A stretch of 50,000 nucleotides of DNA, from assembly GCA_009746045.1 (NCBI GenBank), contig RPFO01000154.1, positions 928,667 to 978,666 on the forward strand, given 5' to 3'. Below, one piece after another: positions 23,955 through 36,900 of the stretch (positions within the stretch are counted from its first letter, which is position 1; every line of letters starts with the position of its first letter). The stretch is from Mesostigma viride. Its lineage: Eukaryota > Streptophyta > Mesostigmatophyceae > Mesostigmatales > Mesostigmataceae. Made by a program: the position numbers and the translations under genes. The notes under the pieces were generated by a model. It had not been told where the DNA came from, did not search any database, and saw nothing but the letters and a program-made list of their open reading frames with translations.

Positions 23955-25075
23955 TGTATCAATTAATTAATTAATTAGACTCGTGCTCCCGTTGGGGAGC
24001 CACGGAGCATAAACCCCGATGGATGGATGGATGGATGGGTGCAAACATTCCTACCGGTCTACTATCTACATTGGCTACATACTACATCTATCTAACAGCA
24101 TTCTAACTACAATTACATCTATCTAGGCAGCCGCACGCTGCCCTAGGGGGAGCTATCTGGCGTGCCTCCCGCGGGATTGCACACGCAAGCGCTTCCCCAC
24201 TGGGGGGGGCTCGTTGTCCTCTTGATGACCTGGGCCCACTTGGCCTTGTCCATCATCTTCTTCCAAATCACGGAGAGGCCCCCCATGTCCTCTACTAGCT
24301 GTTCCTTGAAGGTGCGGGCCTTGCGGCGTCTAACATCACTGGGCCCAGCCCACGTCAGGAGGTGCCGGCCAGGCTGGGCTGGTCGCAGTCCTGCGGGGGG
24401 GCCACGGGAGGTGTCTACCTGGTTGGTGCGAGCTAGGTGCCCTACAAGCTGCAGGCGGCGTTGCTTAATGGTGCTGGTGATATATGGCATGCCCTGGTAC
24501 AGGTCCTCATTGCGGACATGAGCAGCATATCCTACTCTGAAAATGGAACAAAGCATGCTGGTGACCGCGCCGTCCAGCTTGCGGGCCAGGTCGGCGGTGA
24601 GGGTCCACGTCTCGGCTCCATACGTGAGAACAGGAAGGACGAGGACCTTGAACTGGTCCTGTTTCTCGATCTTGCCCAGGGGCTTGCGCCACAGGGCCCG
24701 GTACTGGCGTAAAGCGTGCCAGGCGAGGGAGATGCGATGGTCCACATCAACCTCGCACTGAGCTGGGGAGCAGGCTGCCCAGCAGCTTAACGCGGTCCCG
24801 ACTCGAGAGCCCGGTCTAGGAGATAGAGGGGCGGCGGTGAGTTGGTGAGCCCAACCGCCAGGGCCTCTGTCTTCTTGCTGACCTCAAGCCTCACTGCACG
24901 GGCCTCGAGAGCCAGGCAGTCAAGCGGCATGTCGGCACGTGCTCAGTGTCCTCGAATAGGGTGGTGTCGTCTGCGTAGATGATGTCTGCCAGCCGAATCT
25001 CCGTGTCCGCACCGCCATGCCAGAATTTGTTAGCAACCTGCACTCCTGGTTCCCTGCACCGGGTGCATGTATGCG
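23955..25075 (-). mobile_element. 5'-truncated LINE ORF2 copy
   Basis: Minus strand: a YADD box (IIYADDTTLFED) near 24980-24960, then after frameshifts QFKVLVLPVLTYGAETWTLT, RNEDLYQGMPYITSTIKQRR and GLSVIWKKMMDKAKWAQVIK to a stop near 24143. The 3' UTR ends in gctccccaacgggagcacga and a TTAA tail near 23958-23977. That terminus matches the ORF1-only copies A and C, tying the two element types together. Confidence 0.8.
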
Positions 25076-25116
25076 TTCCCATTTTCCCTCATCTTAGTTT
25101 TGGTTGTTTGTGTTGG

Positions 25117-25135
25117 TAGTGGTGGTGGTGGTGGT

Positions 25136-25213
<78 letters not shown>

Positions 25214-25230
25214 TGTGTGTGTGTTTTCCC
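25117..25230. repeat. (GGT)n-(GT)n microsatellite
   Basis: A short GGT run leads into about 42 GT units. It sits just upstream of the truncated minus-strand LINE copy. Confidence 0.97.
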
Positions 25231-25394
25231 TATCAACCTTTCTTGTTACCCTCTGTCTCCCTCCATGCAGGTCTACCTAGAGATAGCTAGCCACGCCGCT
25301 CCCGCGGCCTTCGCGTCTTTCCTCTCAGACAACTACCCTAGTCCTTCACGGCGTTGGATCACCATGCGTCAAGGCATAATAGTTGTCTCACTTC
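25231..25394. other. Spacer between two LINE fragments
   Basis: Nothing recognised. Confidence 0.4.
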
Positions 25395-26545
25395 ATAATT
25401 AAATTAAATTATAACATGCCTCCGTTGGGAGATCATGTAGCACATATTCCTTGATGGGTGGTGGAAAGGAGAGAGCCGCGTAATCTAACTATCCTAACGC
25501 TAATCTACCTAGTCTAGAAAAATCCTAACTGCCCTACTCGTCAAAACGCCTCCTCCTCTTGGGGGGAGGGGGCTTGCCCACAGGGTCGGGCGTGTGAGCC
25601 TTGACAATCTTCTGCCACCGCGTCTTGTTCTGCATGGCAGCCGGTCCAAAGAAGGGAGAGAGAGTGGATGCGTGTATTCAAACTGGGCTGGGACCAGTAG
25701 GTCATCCAGCAACATCTATACGTAGTTCGTGACATGTTTCCCTACCCTTTTGGGAATGCCCTTGGGGCCAGGCCAGGTCAGAATGTGCCGCCCTGGCTGG
25801 CCAAGCCACTGGGGGCCTGCCAGACCAAGGGCGGTGTCGACCTGGCTAGTGCGAGCAAGGTGTCCTACAAATGCTATCCTACGCTGTCTCATCTCGTCCG
25901 AAATACGAGGCATGCCCTGATACAAAGACTCCGATGACGGGCGCTCGGAAAACCCTACGTTCAGGACCTGTCGGAGCATCCTGTAAACTGTGCCGTCTAG
26001 CCTAGCTGCCAGTATGGGTGTGAGTGTCCACGCCTCGATCGGCGCCATACGTGAGCACCGTGAGGACGAGGACCTTGAAGAGCATGCGCTTGCGGTGGTC
26101 GCCCAGGCCCTTGGAGCGCCAGTAGGTGTTGAGCGAACGAAGCCTAGCCCAGGCCAGGCCGATGCGGGTGTCCACATCGTCGGCGGTGTCAGGGAGCCAG
26201 CTCCCTAACAGCTTGAAGCGATCGCGGAACGGGACCGTCGTCCCATCGAGCAGGCGCGGCAGCGGCGGTGTACTGGAGGCCCCAATCACCATCGCCTCAG
26301 TTTTGACACTAATCTCCAACCCCACCGCCCTCGCCTCCAGGCCCAGACAGTCCACTTCATAATGTATAATAATATATTTAATTGCTGCAGGCTGCTCCAG
26401 CTCCTGCGTCAGCATCCACGTCTCGGCTCCATAGGTCAGGGTCGTCAGGATGACGACCTTGAAGAGGTCGCGTTTGACAGTCCCGGGCAGGGCGGGGGTG
26501 ATCCACCAGCGACGGTGCTCGTGGAGCATGATGCAGACGATATTT
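25395..26545 (-). mobile_element. Two joined LINE ORF2 fragments
   Basis: Minus strand: a short piece (KRDLFKVVILTTLTYGAETW...TQELEQPAA) from about 26520 to 26388, an AT-rich seam near 26360-26388, then a longer collinear piece from CLGLEARAVGLEISVKTEAM through FKLLGSWLPDTADDVDTRIG. After frameshifts it continues as YQGMPRISDEMRQRRIAFVG near 25925-25860 and a 3' part to about 25400. The first piece would normally follow the second, so two insertions abut. The 3' end reads atctcccaacggaggcatg followed by an AATTTAATTTAATT tail. Confidence 0.75.
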
Positions 26546-26639
26546 GTAACTTTCGTGTAATTATTTTCAAAATGAGATTAGCATAGTACTCTGTGGCATG
26601 CCCATGCGCATGACACGCAAGTACTTACTTACTCACTAG

Positions 26640-26720
26640 AGCCTCCATGCGTGTTCCCCTCCGACTGAGGACTTATGCTCACGTGACGCAGTCACGTGTA
26701 CATTAATTAACTAATTAATT
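26640..26720 (+). mobile_element. LINE 3' tip with palindrome and TTAA tail
   Basis: The 3' UTR end (gttcccctccgactgaggac), an intact palindrome near 26681, and a cattaattaactaattaatt tail. Nothing further 5' in the element is recognisable. Confidence 0.75.
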
Positions 26721-27954
26721 ATTCCATGCATGTGCCTTCAACAATGAACTTTGGAATAACTTGATATTTGTCTCGATCACTTATAAAGAGGCAGGGCAGA
26801 CATGGCTTCTGCGACATGGCCCTGCCACACGAGTACTTGGCGCTAACAATGCTCCAGTATCACAGCCATCACTCAATGGCAGTGGGTACTACATCAAGAC
26901 CTACACATTCCTTAGCAGAGCAACAAATATCCTACCATTAATGCTGCGAAAGTACATAGCTACAGTATCTACACATCGGCAAGTCATTGCTGGCATCAAA
27001 GTTCCAACAATGCTATGCTTGCCCCTAAGTATGTAACTACAACAATGTGGTTGCAGTAATGTTTTTCTACAAGCCATAAAGAATAGCACGGTGCGAATAA
27101 CTCAACAATACAAGGGAGCTACCAGATAATAAGAGTGGCCGCCAAAGCGCTGCCAAGGGCCATTTACCATCACCCACTTGGTGGGGAAGGCACAGAGACC
27201 CTTCTGCTGTCCGCATCAAACATGGCTGTGGCAGGGAGCATCAACATTTGGGATACAAGTCAGGCAGCTGCAGTGCTTCCATGTAAGCCACACAGATCTG
27301 GCGGCCATGCTGGTCCAGCCAAGCATCCGTCGTAAACAGCCATGCCCGGGAGAACACTGCCACATGGCACTTCAAGAAGAGAGTACTTGAGTTGAGACAC
27401 ATTGCGCTAGCAGCCCTGGCCCCAAAGTGAAAGGATCAAAAATCGCCCTTGAGGGTCGGTCCCGCGACTGGCTGGCACAGGAGGGTGACCGCTGGGGCAT
27501 ACTGGCCCCACTCTCGTGGGACTTTTGGCCCGACTTCGGCCCTTTCCATGTCACCGGCGCAGCCATGTCACCTCATGGGTAACCACTGTCAGCCAACCGA
27601 TGACAGCAACGGGTGCGAGACGTGATTAACAGAGAACGCTATTTCCCAGGGAAGCCCACCTTGACAGCTCTCAACTGCCATACCGGGTGTTCCAGCGGCC
27701 TTGACCCACCAGGTGTTTCGTTGTCTCCAGCGCCTCCCAAAGGCTGTGACAGCAGCAGGGAAACTTCTTGGCCAGCGGGGCTGGTGACTACCATCTCTGT
27801 GGCAGTGGCGGAGGGGCGGCCCACTTGCCGCATGCAATCAAAGCCTTACAGGCTTTCTCAGAGGCTTCCTCCATCGCCCGTGTCTCAACCCCTTCCTTCG
27901 TGCACGGTTGGCGCACGTACTCAAACCAACCCACACCACGTTTCCCTCACGGGG
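26721..27954. other. Region between the last LINE tip and the kinase stop codon
   Basis: No gene supported. The right end should hold the kinase 3' UTR. On the minus strand a TGTAA, the polyadenylation signal used by many green algae, occurs at 27849-27845, about 106 bases after the stop. This is only suggestive. Confidence 0.4.
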
Positions 27955-30900
27955 TCAAATGGGGAGCGTTCGCGACCGCGCCAGGGGCCCCCTGCGCCCG
28001 ACCGCGCCCACACCGGCTGCCCCCATGGGTGTACTGACCAGCGGGGTCGCCGGTGAGTACAGGAGCGGGGCCCCGACGGCACCCGGCGCTGCGGTCACTG
28101 TCCCCGGCACGGCCACCGCAGGCACCGCCGCCACCCCCTCGCCCTCGTTCCCTGTGTGCCCATACAGCACCTCGTTGCGCCGGCGCTCGGTGGCCGATGA
28201 GACCAGCCCCTGCGACTCCGCCCCCACCCCCCACAAGCGGCCCATGACGCCGTATGCGGCCCCCGCCACGCCCCCGTACATGCCCGCGGGGATGAGCGCG
28301 CCGTAGTTGGCGCCCAGTCCCGGCATGACCAAGGGCAGCGAGAGGACCGGCGGATACCCAATGCCATTCCATGCGCCGGGAGGCATGCCGGGAAGGACCC
28401 CGCCAGAGAGCGCCCCACCAGGGCCCCCCGCCTCCCAGCCCCCCTGCGCCTGCGCCGCCACGTCCACCATGCGCGGCGCAGCCACCGAGGGGGGCAGCAG
28501 CGCGGGCGAAGGCATGCCCCCATGTCCACCCCCCGTCAGCGCGAGCACCTGGCTGGGATAGCCCAGCCGCGACGGGACGGAGCCATGACCCGAGCTGTTC
28601 AGCACCGAGTTTCCGGCCATGGGACCTGTGCCGCTGCCCCCAAGGGCCAACGGGCTGCTGACATCTGTCCCCATTTCGGGCGTACCGCCCCCCACGCTGG
28701 TGCAGTCGCTACTGCCGCCCGTGCCCCACGCGAACTGGGGCACTGCCATCGAGTCTGGGGTTGCACACCCACCCACAGACGCCCCCCCCACGGAGGAAGA
28801 GGATACAGCGGAGCCAAGGAATCGGCTCAAGTGAGGCAAGGGCAGTCCCGGGGGGGCTGTGCCAGCAATACTCGTGTCCGCACCGTTGCCAGCCATAGTG
28901 CCAGCACCAGGGCCGGCAGCATCCCCGGCGCCGTGACTGCCATCACCGTCACTGCTACCGGGCCGGGATACCCCCTTGCCGTTGCCAGCAGAACCAAGGG
29001 ACGGCGGCTCGCTGGAAGACGGCGAGGCAGCACCGTTGCTGCCGATCGGACCCGAGGACCCAAACTCCTCCCCGTGGGGACCCAGGCCACTCCCTGTGCC
29101 CAGGCCACTGCTCAAGCCCAGCCCATGGCTTGCGCTGATGCGAGGGTCGGCCCCCGATGACAAGCTCGTGGCACCGGTGGATGGACCCATTCTACTCGTG
29201 GGCGCTGTGCCGCCGTTCCCCCCTGCCGTCCTTGGCATGCTGTTTACCCCCTGGCCCTCGCCACCAAGGGTACCATCTCCACCACCACCGTTCGTGTGGC
29301 CACCGTTCCCGCCAACCGTGCCGGCAGCCAGCATCATTGCTCGCTCTTCCTGCGCTGCCAGCAGGAACGCCTCCGCTATTCCCTCTGCCCCCCCCCGGCC
29401 CGCTGGGACCCCGCCTCCTCCCGCCACGAACCGATTCTCTTCCCCGCCACCCAGCGCGCGTGGGGGGCTCACCATGCCCCCCTCCATCCCGTCCCCACCC
29501 CCTCCCGCTGGTGAGGCCAACGTGAGCGCCTCTCCGGCACCCTGCGGGGGCGGCGTGGTCGCCCGCTTCTCCCTCTCACGATCTGCCCGCTGCTTCCGGG
29601 CCTTGACCTTCTCCGCCTTGGAGCTGGTGGCGGTGCGTGCGGTGACGGCGTCTAGAAGGGACTTAATGCGCTCGATGATCTGGGGGAACCCAGGCCGCTC
29701 CTTGGGTTTGCGGAAGCAGTCGGTCATGAGCTTGGTGTAGTCATCGAGCTCGTCGAGGGGGGGTTCGACCTCCTCAGGTGAGGGGATGGGGAGTGTTTGG
29801 CCGGTCTCCGTCACCTGTTCCCATATACATAGAGTGTGAAACAGGGGTGCGGAGAAAGTGAGGTGAAAACAGATTGGATGCGATTTAATTAGGATGAAAA
29901 GGTAACGCGAAAAGAGGGGTGCAGGGGTGCAGAAGAAATTCAAGTTGGGTTAGATGGCCAGCTTGGGATCAACTCATATGATGGAACTGAGTTGGATAGA
30001 TACAAGCGCAGAGGACGGTGAGAATTATGGGGGGGAGGAAGAATGTGTGGAAATGAGGAGCAACACCAGGCGCACATTTAAACACACTGTGTAGGAAAAG
30101 TGCGGTGAGGAAGATGCACCACGAAATAAAAGCCGGCGCGCTGACGATGAGGACACAGACGCAGACGTGAGATCGCGAGAGAAAAAGCTAATTGGTGGGC
30201 CGGTGGTTCGGACGGAGCAGACAAACCCTATCCAGAGCGAACCTTAAATAAAAAAAGCAAAGTAGCTCACTACACGGACAGCACGAACAACGGAAACGAC
30301 GAGGATGCACCAAGCAGGGACGGGGAGGGCCGGGACGTACCGCATGCACCACCTGCCACGCGCTCAGCTCCTCCCAGGGCACCTGCAGCGTGAGCAGCTC
30401 CCACAGGACCACGCCGAAGCTGTACACGTCGGACGACTGGTCAAACGGCTCGTTCTTCAGGATCTCTGGCGCAAGCCAGCGGGGGCTGTTGATGTGCAGC
30501 GAGCCGGCCAGGAAGCTGCCCTCCATGACGCGCGAGAGGTTGAAGTCGCACACCTTGACGACCCCACGCGCGTCCACGAGCAAGTTGGCGCTCTTCAGGT
30601 CGCGGTGGATGATGGGGAACTCCCGCGAGTGCAAGCAGTTCATGCCCTTCGCCGCGTCGAGCGCGATCTGGAGGCGCTTTGCCCAATCGAATCGCGCCGC
30701 CGCAGATAAGGCCGGGCCTTCTTCCCCGCCAGTATCACCTCCTGCACCTTTGCGGGTGCCCCGATTCGACGCACCGCCGCCTCCCCCGCCACCCCCGCCA
30801 CCCCCACCGCCCCCTTCTTCCCTCCCGCTGCTCTTGCGGACCTTCTTGAGCAGGTCGTACAGGGAACCCCGCGCACAGTACTCTGTGACAATTGCCAGCC

Positions 30901-33900
30901 GTGGCGGCGACGACCCCTCGTCGTGCACTAGACCCATGAACATGACCACGTTCGGGTGCCGCAGCGTGCGCATGATCGCGGTCTCTTTCTGGAACCCGAT
31001 CAACACCTCCTCCTCCTGGCCCAGAGCGCTGTTTAATACTTTCACCGCCACCTCGGTGCCCTTCCAGTATGCCAGGTACACCTTCCCGTAGCTCCCTTCC
31101 CCGATTGGCTGCACGATCTCGAGCTCCTCATACTTCAAGTCCGACCCTTCCAACAACGCGAGCAAGTGCCCATGGCGGTCCCCTAAGGGCGTCCACCCGG
31201 CACCCCCCCCTGTGCCCTGGAAGGGAGACGCCCGCGAGGGGCCCCCCGCGGCGGCAGCGGCCGCACTGGCAAACGTCGCAGCCTCATGGAGTATCCGCTC
31301 CAGGGACCCATCGGAATCCATACGCAGCACCTCGGCCTCACCCCCCACGTGGGCGCCCCCGATGAACACCCTTGGCAGGGACCGCGCCCCCTCGGAGAGA
31401 GACTCCATCAACGGCCGCTGCTCGGAATGCACGTCCAAGTTGATCTCCACGACCACGCCGGCGCCGCGCCGAAGCAGGAGCGACTTGACGTGCTCGCACG
31501 ACGCCAGCGTGCTCTGGATGACGGCACGGCTCGTGGTGAACATGGTGACGGGTGCCAGTGTGGCCGCGCCGCGAAGGCAGTACAGACCATACGCGCCTGA
31601 AGGGCCGCCCGCCCCACCCGCGGCCCCCGAGAGACCCCCCCCCGATGCCATCCCTGCACTCGACGCATCCCCCAGCAACCCCCCCATGGCGCCCGTAGTG
31701 GAGGATTCGTCGATGATTCGACCGAGGATCCCCTGCTGCTGGAGTTGCTCGCGCCGCTTCTCGTCCGGGTCCGCCCACCCCAGCGTCTCGCGACCGCCCA
31801 GCATCATCTGGACATCGGCCGGGTTGCCATGGTGCGCCAGGGACCCTCCGTGGTGGTGGTGGTGGTGGTGGGATCCATGCCCGTGGCTGGCCAACCCGGA
31901 TCCGCCGCCCCCTCCAAGCGGGTGGATTGGGTGGGGCATCGAGCGCAGCTGCATGATGAGCGAGCAGCACGCGTCCGTGCACGACTTGAGCTCCGCAAAC
32001 TGACGGTCCGACAGCTCTACAAACGGGCTGTTGATTACATCTAGAATAAACACCTGAGACTGCGTCGCCAGGTGCTCTAACGCCCCTGCCCACGCCTCCT
32101 CCTCATCGCTGCCACACCCCGGGTCCACCTTGATCTCGCTGCAAGCCATCACGAAGCGCGACCACCGGAAGCTAAGCCCCAAGAAGGCCTCGTTCAACTG
32201 CGGGTGGACGACCTCGTCGTAATACTCCTCGGGTGACATGGCTGCGACACGCTTGGCCATGGCCAGCAGCATCGACAGACAGCTCACGATGTGGGGACCC
32301 ACGACGTCCAGCACGCACTTACTCGCGCCACACCCACCCGGCCCACCCCCGGCCCCACCCCGACCCTTGAACGACCCGTTTAGCCCGCCCCCGCTCACGC
32401 TCCCCCCCGCGCGGTAGTCGCTCGCGCCGCCCACGCTCATCGCTCCGCTGCTGACGACGCGGGGGATGCCAGCAATGTCAGGACCGCCCTCCCTGGGCAC
32501 GATCCCCGGCGAGGCGCTCAGGTAGCCACCAGGGACGCGCCCCGCTGCCACCATCCCCACATCCTCCGCCGGCATGCCACAATTTGCAGGGCCAGAGGGA
32601 ACCGGGCCATGTCCCAGCGTCCCGCCACCACCGCCAGCATTATCGCTGGCGTGAGGCACAACCAGCCAGCCCCCGTCCTCGGATTGGAAGGACCCGCTGC
32701 GGCGGTGGGCGTGCCTGCTGATGCTGGCACTGCTCACGCTGGCATTGCTGATGCTAGCATTCAGCGAGCCCCCACCCGAGTCACCCCCCGAGCCGCCACC
32801 TTCATATTTAACGGGGCCCCCTTCCCGGTGGTCGCGGCCACCCTTGAGTGGCGTGTCGGCTAGCGCTAGTGCCGCAGTCCCCACGGCCCCCGCCGCTGCC
32901 GCTGGCCGAAGCGGCACGATGGAGCCGTCCGCGTCCAAATCGAGCGCACACTCGAGGTACTCGCTGCTACCGACTGCCACAGAGACCTCCTCGTGCAGGC
33001 TCTGGATCTCCCGGTAGAGATGCGCCTGCCGTTCCGCCGCGGCTGCCGCCGCCGCCGCCGCACCACCGCCCACTGTGGCGGCCGCGCCCCCGCTGCCGCC
33101 AGAATTGCTTCCTCCAGGATTCCCAGCAGCGCCGCTACTGACAAGTGCCTGCTGCTGTGCGGATCGTGCATTCCCAGACCCATCATCCGCATGCCTGCCG
33201 CCATGGGCGTCCCCTGCGCCCGTCGCCATGAACCTGCTGACGTCATCGTCACTGATGTCAGCGTCCACCATCGCAATGCTGATGTCGGCGGCGTTCTTGC
33301 CGTCTCTTGCCCGCGCATGAGCCATCATCATCAACTCCCGATGCCTCATATCCTCTTCCCAAGCCCGCATCTCATCCTCCTCCTCGACCCCTAGCCCGCC
33401 CTCCTCGTCCTCCTCCCCCAGATGGCCCCGCGAGAAGCCCCCCGCCCCGCCCCAGCGCGCCAAGAAGGCCTCCTCCAAGAAATGCTCCAAGTAGTCGAAC
33501 CCATCATGGGCGAGCTCCACACCATTCGTGGCCAGATCCAGCAACGCGGGCGCCAGCTCTGCGCGGTAACTGGGCACCTCCCACGCCAACAACTCCGTGT
33601 AGTCCAGCGCCGTGTCCAGCGCTCGCTTCAACAGGACCGACTCGCGCCGACGGCCACCGTCCTCGCCCCCCGAGATGCCTCCCCCAGCACCACTGCCACC
33701 CATGCCAGCGGTACCGCCGCCAATCGACCCCGCAGCGCCACCTGAGACCCCATTCCCTCCCCCCCCTACCACGCGGCCGATCCCCCGAGACCCCCCCAGG
33801 ACATTCCCGTTCACATTCGATGAAAACAACAACACGCCCGCGGCGACCCCCCCCCCTCCACCCCCCTGGCCCTCGATCAACCCCACCCAGTCCATCTCGG

Positions 33901-36900
33901 CCATCATCATGGCTGCAGCATCCGCCAGCCGTTGCCGCGCCACCCGCAGCCCCGCCTCCTTGATCTCCCTCACGTACGCCTCCAGCTCCGACGACACCGC
34001 GCTGCTGGCGTCTGCGAGCTCCACCGCGTCTTCCCCCGCCATGTACTCAAACATGGCGCGCGCGGGGGCCAGGTCCTCCGCCGAGGGAGCGATGAGGCGG
34101 AGCCCAGGGCCCAACCCTCGTAGCCGCAAGTGCTGACTCCACGACCCTAGCGCACTGTTCGAACTACTACTGCTAGCGCCCGCCCCACCACCCGTAGACG
34201 GGCCACTCCCATGCGGGTCCAGCTCTGCGTCAAACGACCTGCGCCCACCGTGGCTGCGGGAGTGGCCGTGCAGGCCCCGGGTGCCAGAATTATGAACATG
34301 GCCGTTGGTAGTAGTAGTACTATAGGGGTCATGAGCGGGCTGACCGTGCGCGCCGCCGGCCCTGTCCCCGGGCTCTGCCCATACATCCGCGTCCCCATAC
34401 CAGCTGGCATCCGCACCTGCCCCTTCGTAGCCCCTCCGTTGCTGCGTGCCGTGAGACCGATGCGCCCGCGCCCGCCGCCCCCGGTGGCCCCCCCCCTCCG
34501 CTCCTTCCCCCTCCCCTTCCCGGTCCCCTTCGTGCCCCCGGGAATGCAAGTGGTGGCGGTGCGCGTGGCCGTGGCGGTAATGCTCTTCTTCTGGCATCGT
34601 CCCCAGGGCGCTGTTCACCAGCGGACGCCACGCGCACGACGCAAACGGCTCCAAGGGGACCGAGGCACCCCCCCACGATAAGGGCGGCGGGACCGCCAGC
34701 AACGCCACGTAATGCCCCGTCCCCGTGGGGGCGGCCGCAGGGCTCGCGTGGACCCGTAGCACCGCGGCCGCGCCCTCGGGGGACAAGTGCGGGTGCGCCA
34801 GAAGGAGCATGCCGGGGTACCGCTTGGCATCGCGCCCGGTCAGGCGGAGCGCCACGTGCCCGCTGTCGGCAAGCCGGTGGAGAACTGACGCCAGGTCGCG
34901 CAGCTTGTACGTCGCGCTCAGCTGGAGCGAGGTCACGACCGCCAGCGCAAAGCGAAGCGCCCGCTTAGCCACCTTGGACCGCACTTCTAGCAGCTGTAAC
35001 TGGAGCTCGGCCAACGACGGCGCGGCAGGGGCAGCAATCACCGCTCCTCCAGCTCCCGATGCTGCTCCTACGGCTGCAACACCAACGCTCCCTCCGGCGG
35101 CCGATGAAACCGGGTTTGCAGCCCCTCCTGCGATTCCTGCCGCGGCGCTTGCTGCGTTCGCTCCCACCGGGTTGATGCCAGAGTAGGAGGAAGGGACCCC
35201 GGGCGTTGCGACCCCAACCCCACCCACCACCACGCCGCATGGGGCATGGCTCATTGGGTCCCCGGCACCGCCCGCCAGCGTGTCCCCACCCAGCGGCTGC
35301 CACAGCCCCATGCCCTCCTCCCCAGCGCCGGGGAGCACCAGCGTTGTCGGTTTGGGACCGCCTGGGCCCCTGGCACTGCTACCAGGGTGTGCCGGGCCCC
35401 CATTAAATCTGGCCGACACACTGGCCGAGAGGTTCACTGGAAACGCAGCACCGCCCGCGACGGTGGGCTGAGATGAGCTGGAAGGGGCCAGTCCCTGACC
35501 TGCAGGCACCTGCAACCCGCCATTATCCTGTGGTTGCAGCTGCTGTGGTTGCTGTGGCTGGGGTGGGGGCACCTGGACGAGCGCGCATGCCTTGGCGGCG
35601 AAATCGAGCGCCTGGTAGGCGAGGTTGCAGAAGGAGACGGCCACCGCCCGATCCCCCCCCCGGGCCACCCCATTCTTGACCGAGGACGCGTACACCAGCT
35701 CCTCTGTCAGCTGCTTGTTGACCATGAGGAGCGCGTTCGCAAAGCTGCGGCCGCCGATGCTGCTACTGCTGCTGCCGCCGGCGCCCACGCCCATGCCGGG
35801 GAGGTACCCCAGTATTCCCCCCCCGGGGCCAAACATACCTGCCCCCGGGGCCGGATGACCCGCCCCGCCTGTGACGTTGCTGGTATTGTCCGCGTTGGTC
35901 CCAGCGGGCGGCAGGCCACCCCACATGCAAGCGGTCCCCGCCCGGTACTGCCACACGCACAGGACCGCCAGGTAGCTCACAAACACCTCGCCCAGCTTGG
36001 ACTCGACCGCAGGGCTGATGGGCACACCCAGCCCGCCCGGCCCTTCCCCTAGCTGCCCCCTCACCTCGATGCTCACCGACATGACTGCCTTGGTCTCCTT
36101 CAGCAGGGTGTCCCAGTCCCACACGCCCCCGTTCATGCCGGACGGGTCCTCACTCTCGCGCCGATGCGAGCCCCGCTTACGCGCACCCCCCGCGCCGCCC
36201 CCGCCCCCGCCCTCGGACATCCACTGGCTGTCGTCCGTGCTGACCGTGCTCGGTGTGTCCGAGCAGTTGCTCCCCGTGCGGCGGTGGCGCGAATTGCCGA
36301 CGCCACCGGGGCCGCTGGGGGTACCGTACCCAGCCCCGTGACCGTGCCGGTGAGCCCCATGCGCAACCCCCCCAGTGACCACCGCCCCTGCCAAAGTACT
36401 CGATGAGGGCGACATCCCCGGGGGACCCTGCTGGAGCGCCAGCGCGTGAGAACGGACACTCCCCCCTCGCCCCGCCCCGGCACCCACAGCTCCTGTCGCC
36501 GCCGCCTCGTAATCCGCCAGCGTGGGAACGGAAGCGCACCTGGGGGGGCCGTGTGGCGGCGCGCCATAGGCCGCCACCCAGCTGGTGCCCCCGGCACTGG
36601 AGGCCCGCGGGATGGCGCCCACGCGGTGACTCTGGCTGCTTCCCCCGCTGCCCCCCACCCCCGCGCTGGCCCCGTTGCCCCCGGCATGACGACCCACCAG
36701 GGGGCTCCCCTGCGTGCCGTCCTCAGGCACGATGGCTGCATCCACTGCTGCCGCCAGCGATTGCCCATGGCTTTCGCCCCGGTGGCCTGCTGCCGCCCCA
36801 TCCTCGCCCATGGCGGCAGCGCCGGTGGCGGCGGCGGCAGCGCCGGTGGCGGCGGCGGCAGCACTTCCTTCCCCAAGCGGGACACTGGTGGCGACGATAG

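Noticed and set aside
28522-29740. Long plus-strand open frames opposite the kinase 3' exon
   Set aside because: Antisense shadows of GC-rich low-complexity coding sequence; the minus frame carries the kinase end and fits splice phases.
29815-29943. ATG-initiated start MNFFCTPAPLFS for a separate gene
   Set aside because: It lies in the kinase intron; the downstream text continues the kinase domain (LPIP...YTKLMTDCFRKPKERPGF) and the CAG at 29817-29815 is an acceptor in phase.
33307-36052. Long plus-strand frames opposite the 7-kb kinase exon
   Set aside because: Same reason: proline/arginine-rich shadows with no domain resemblance.
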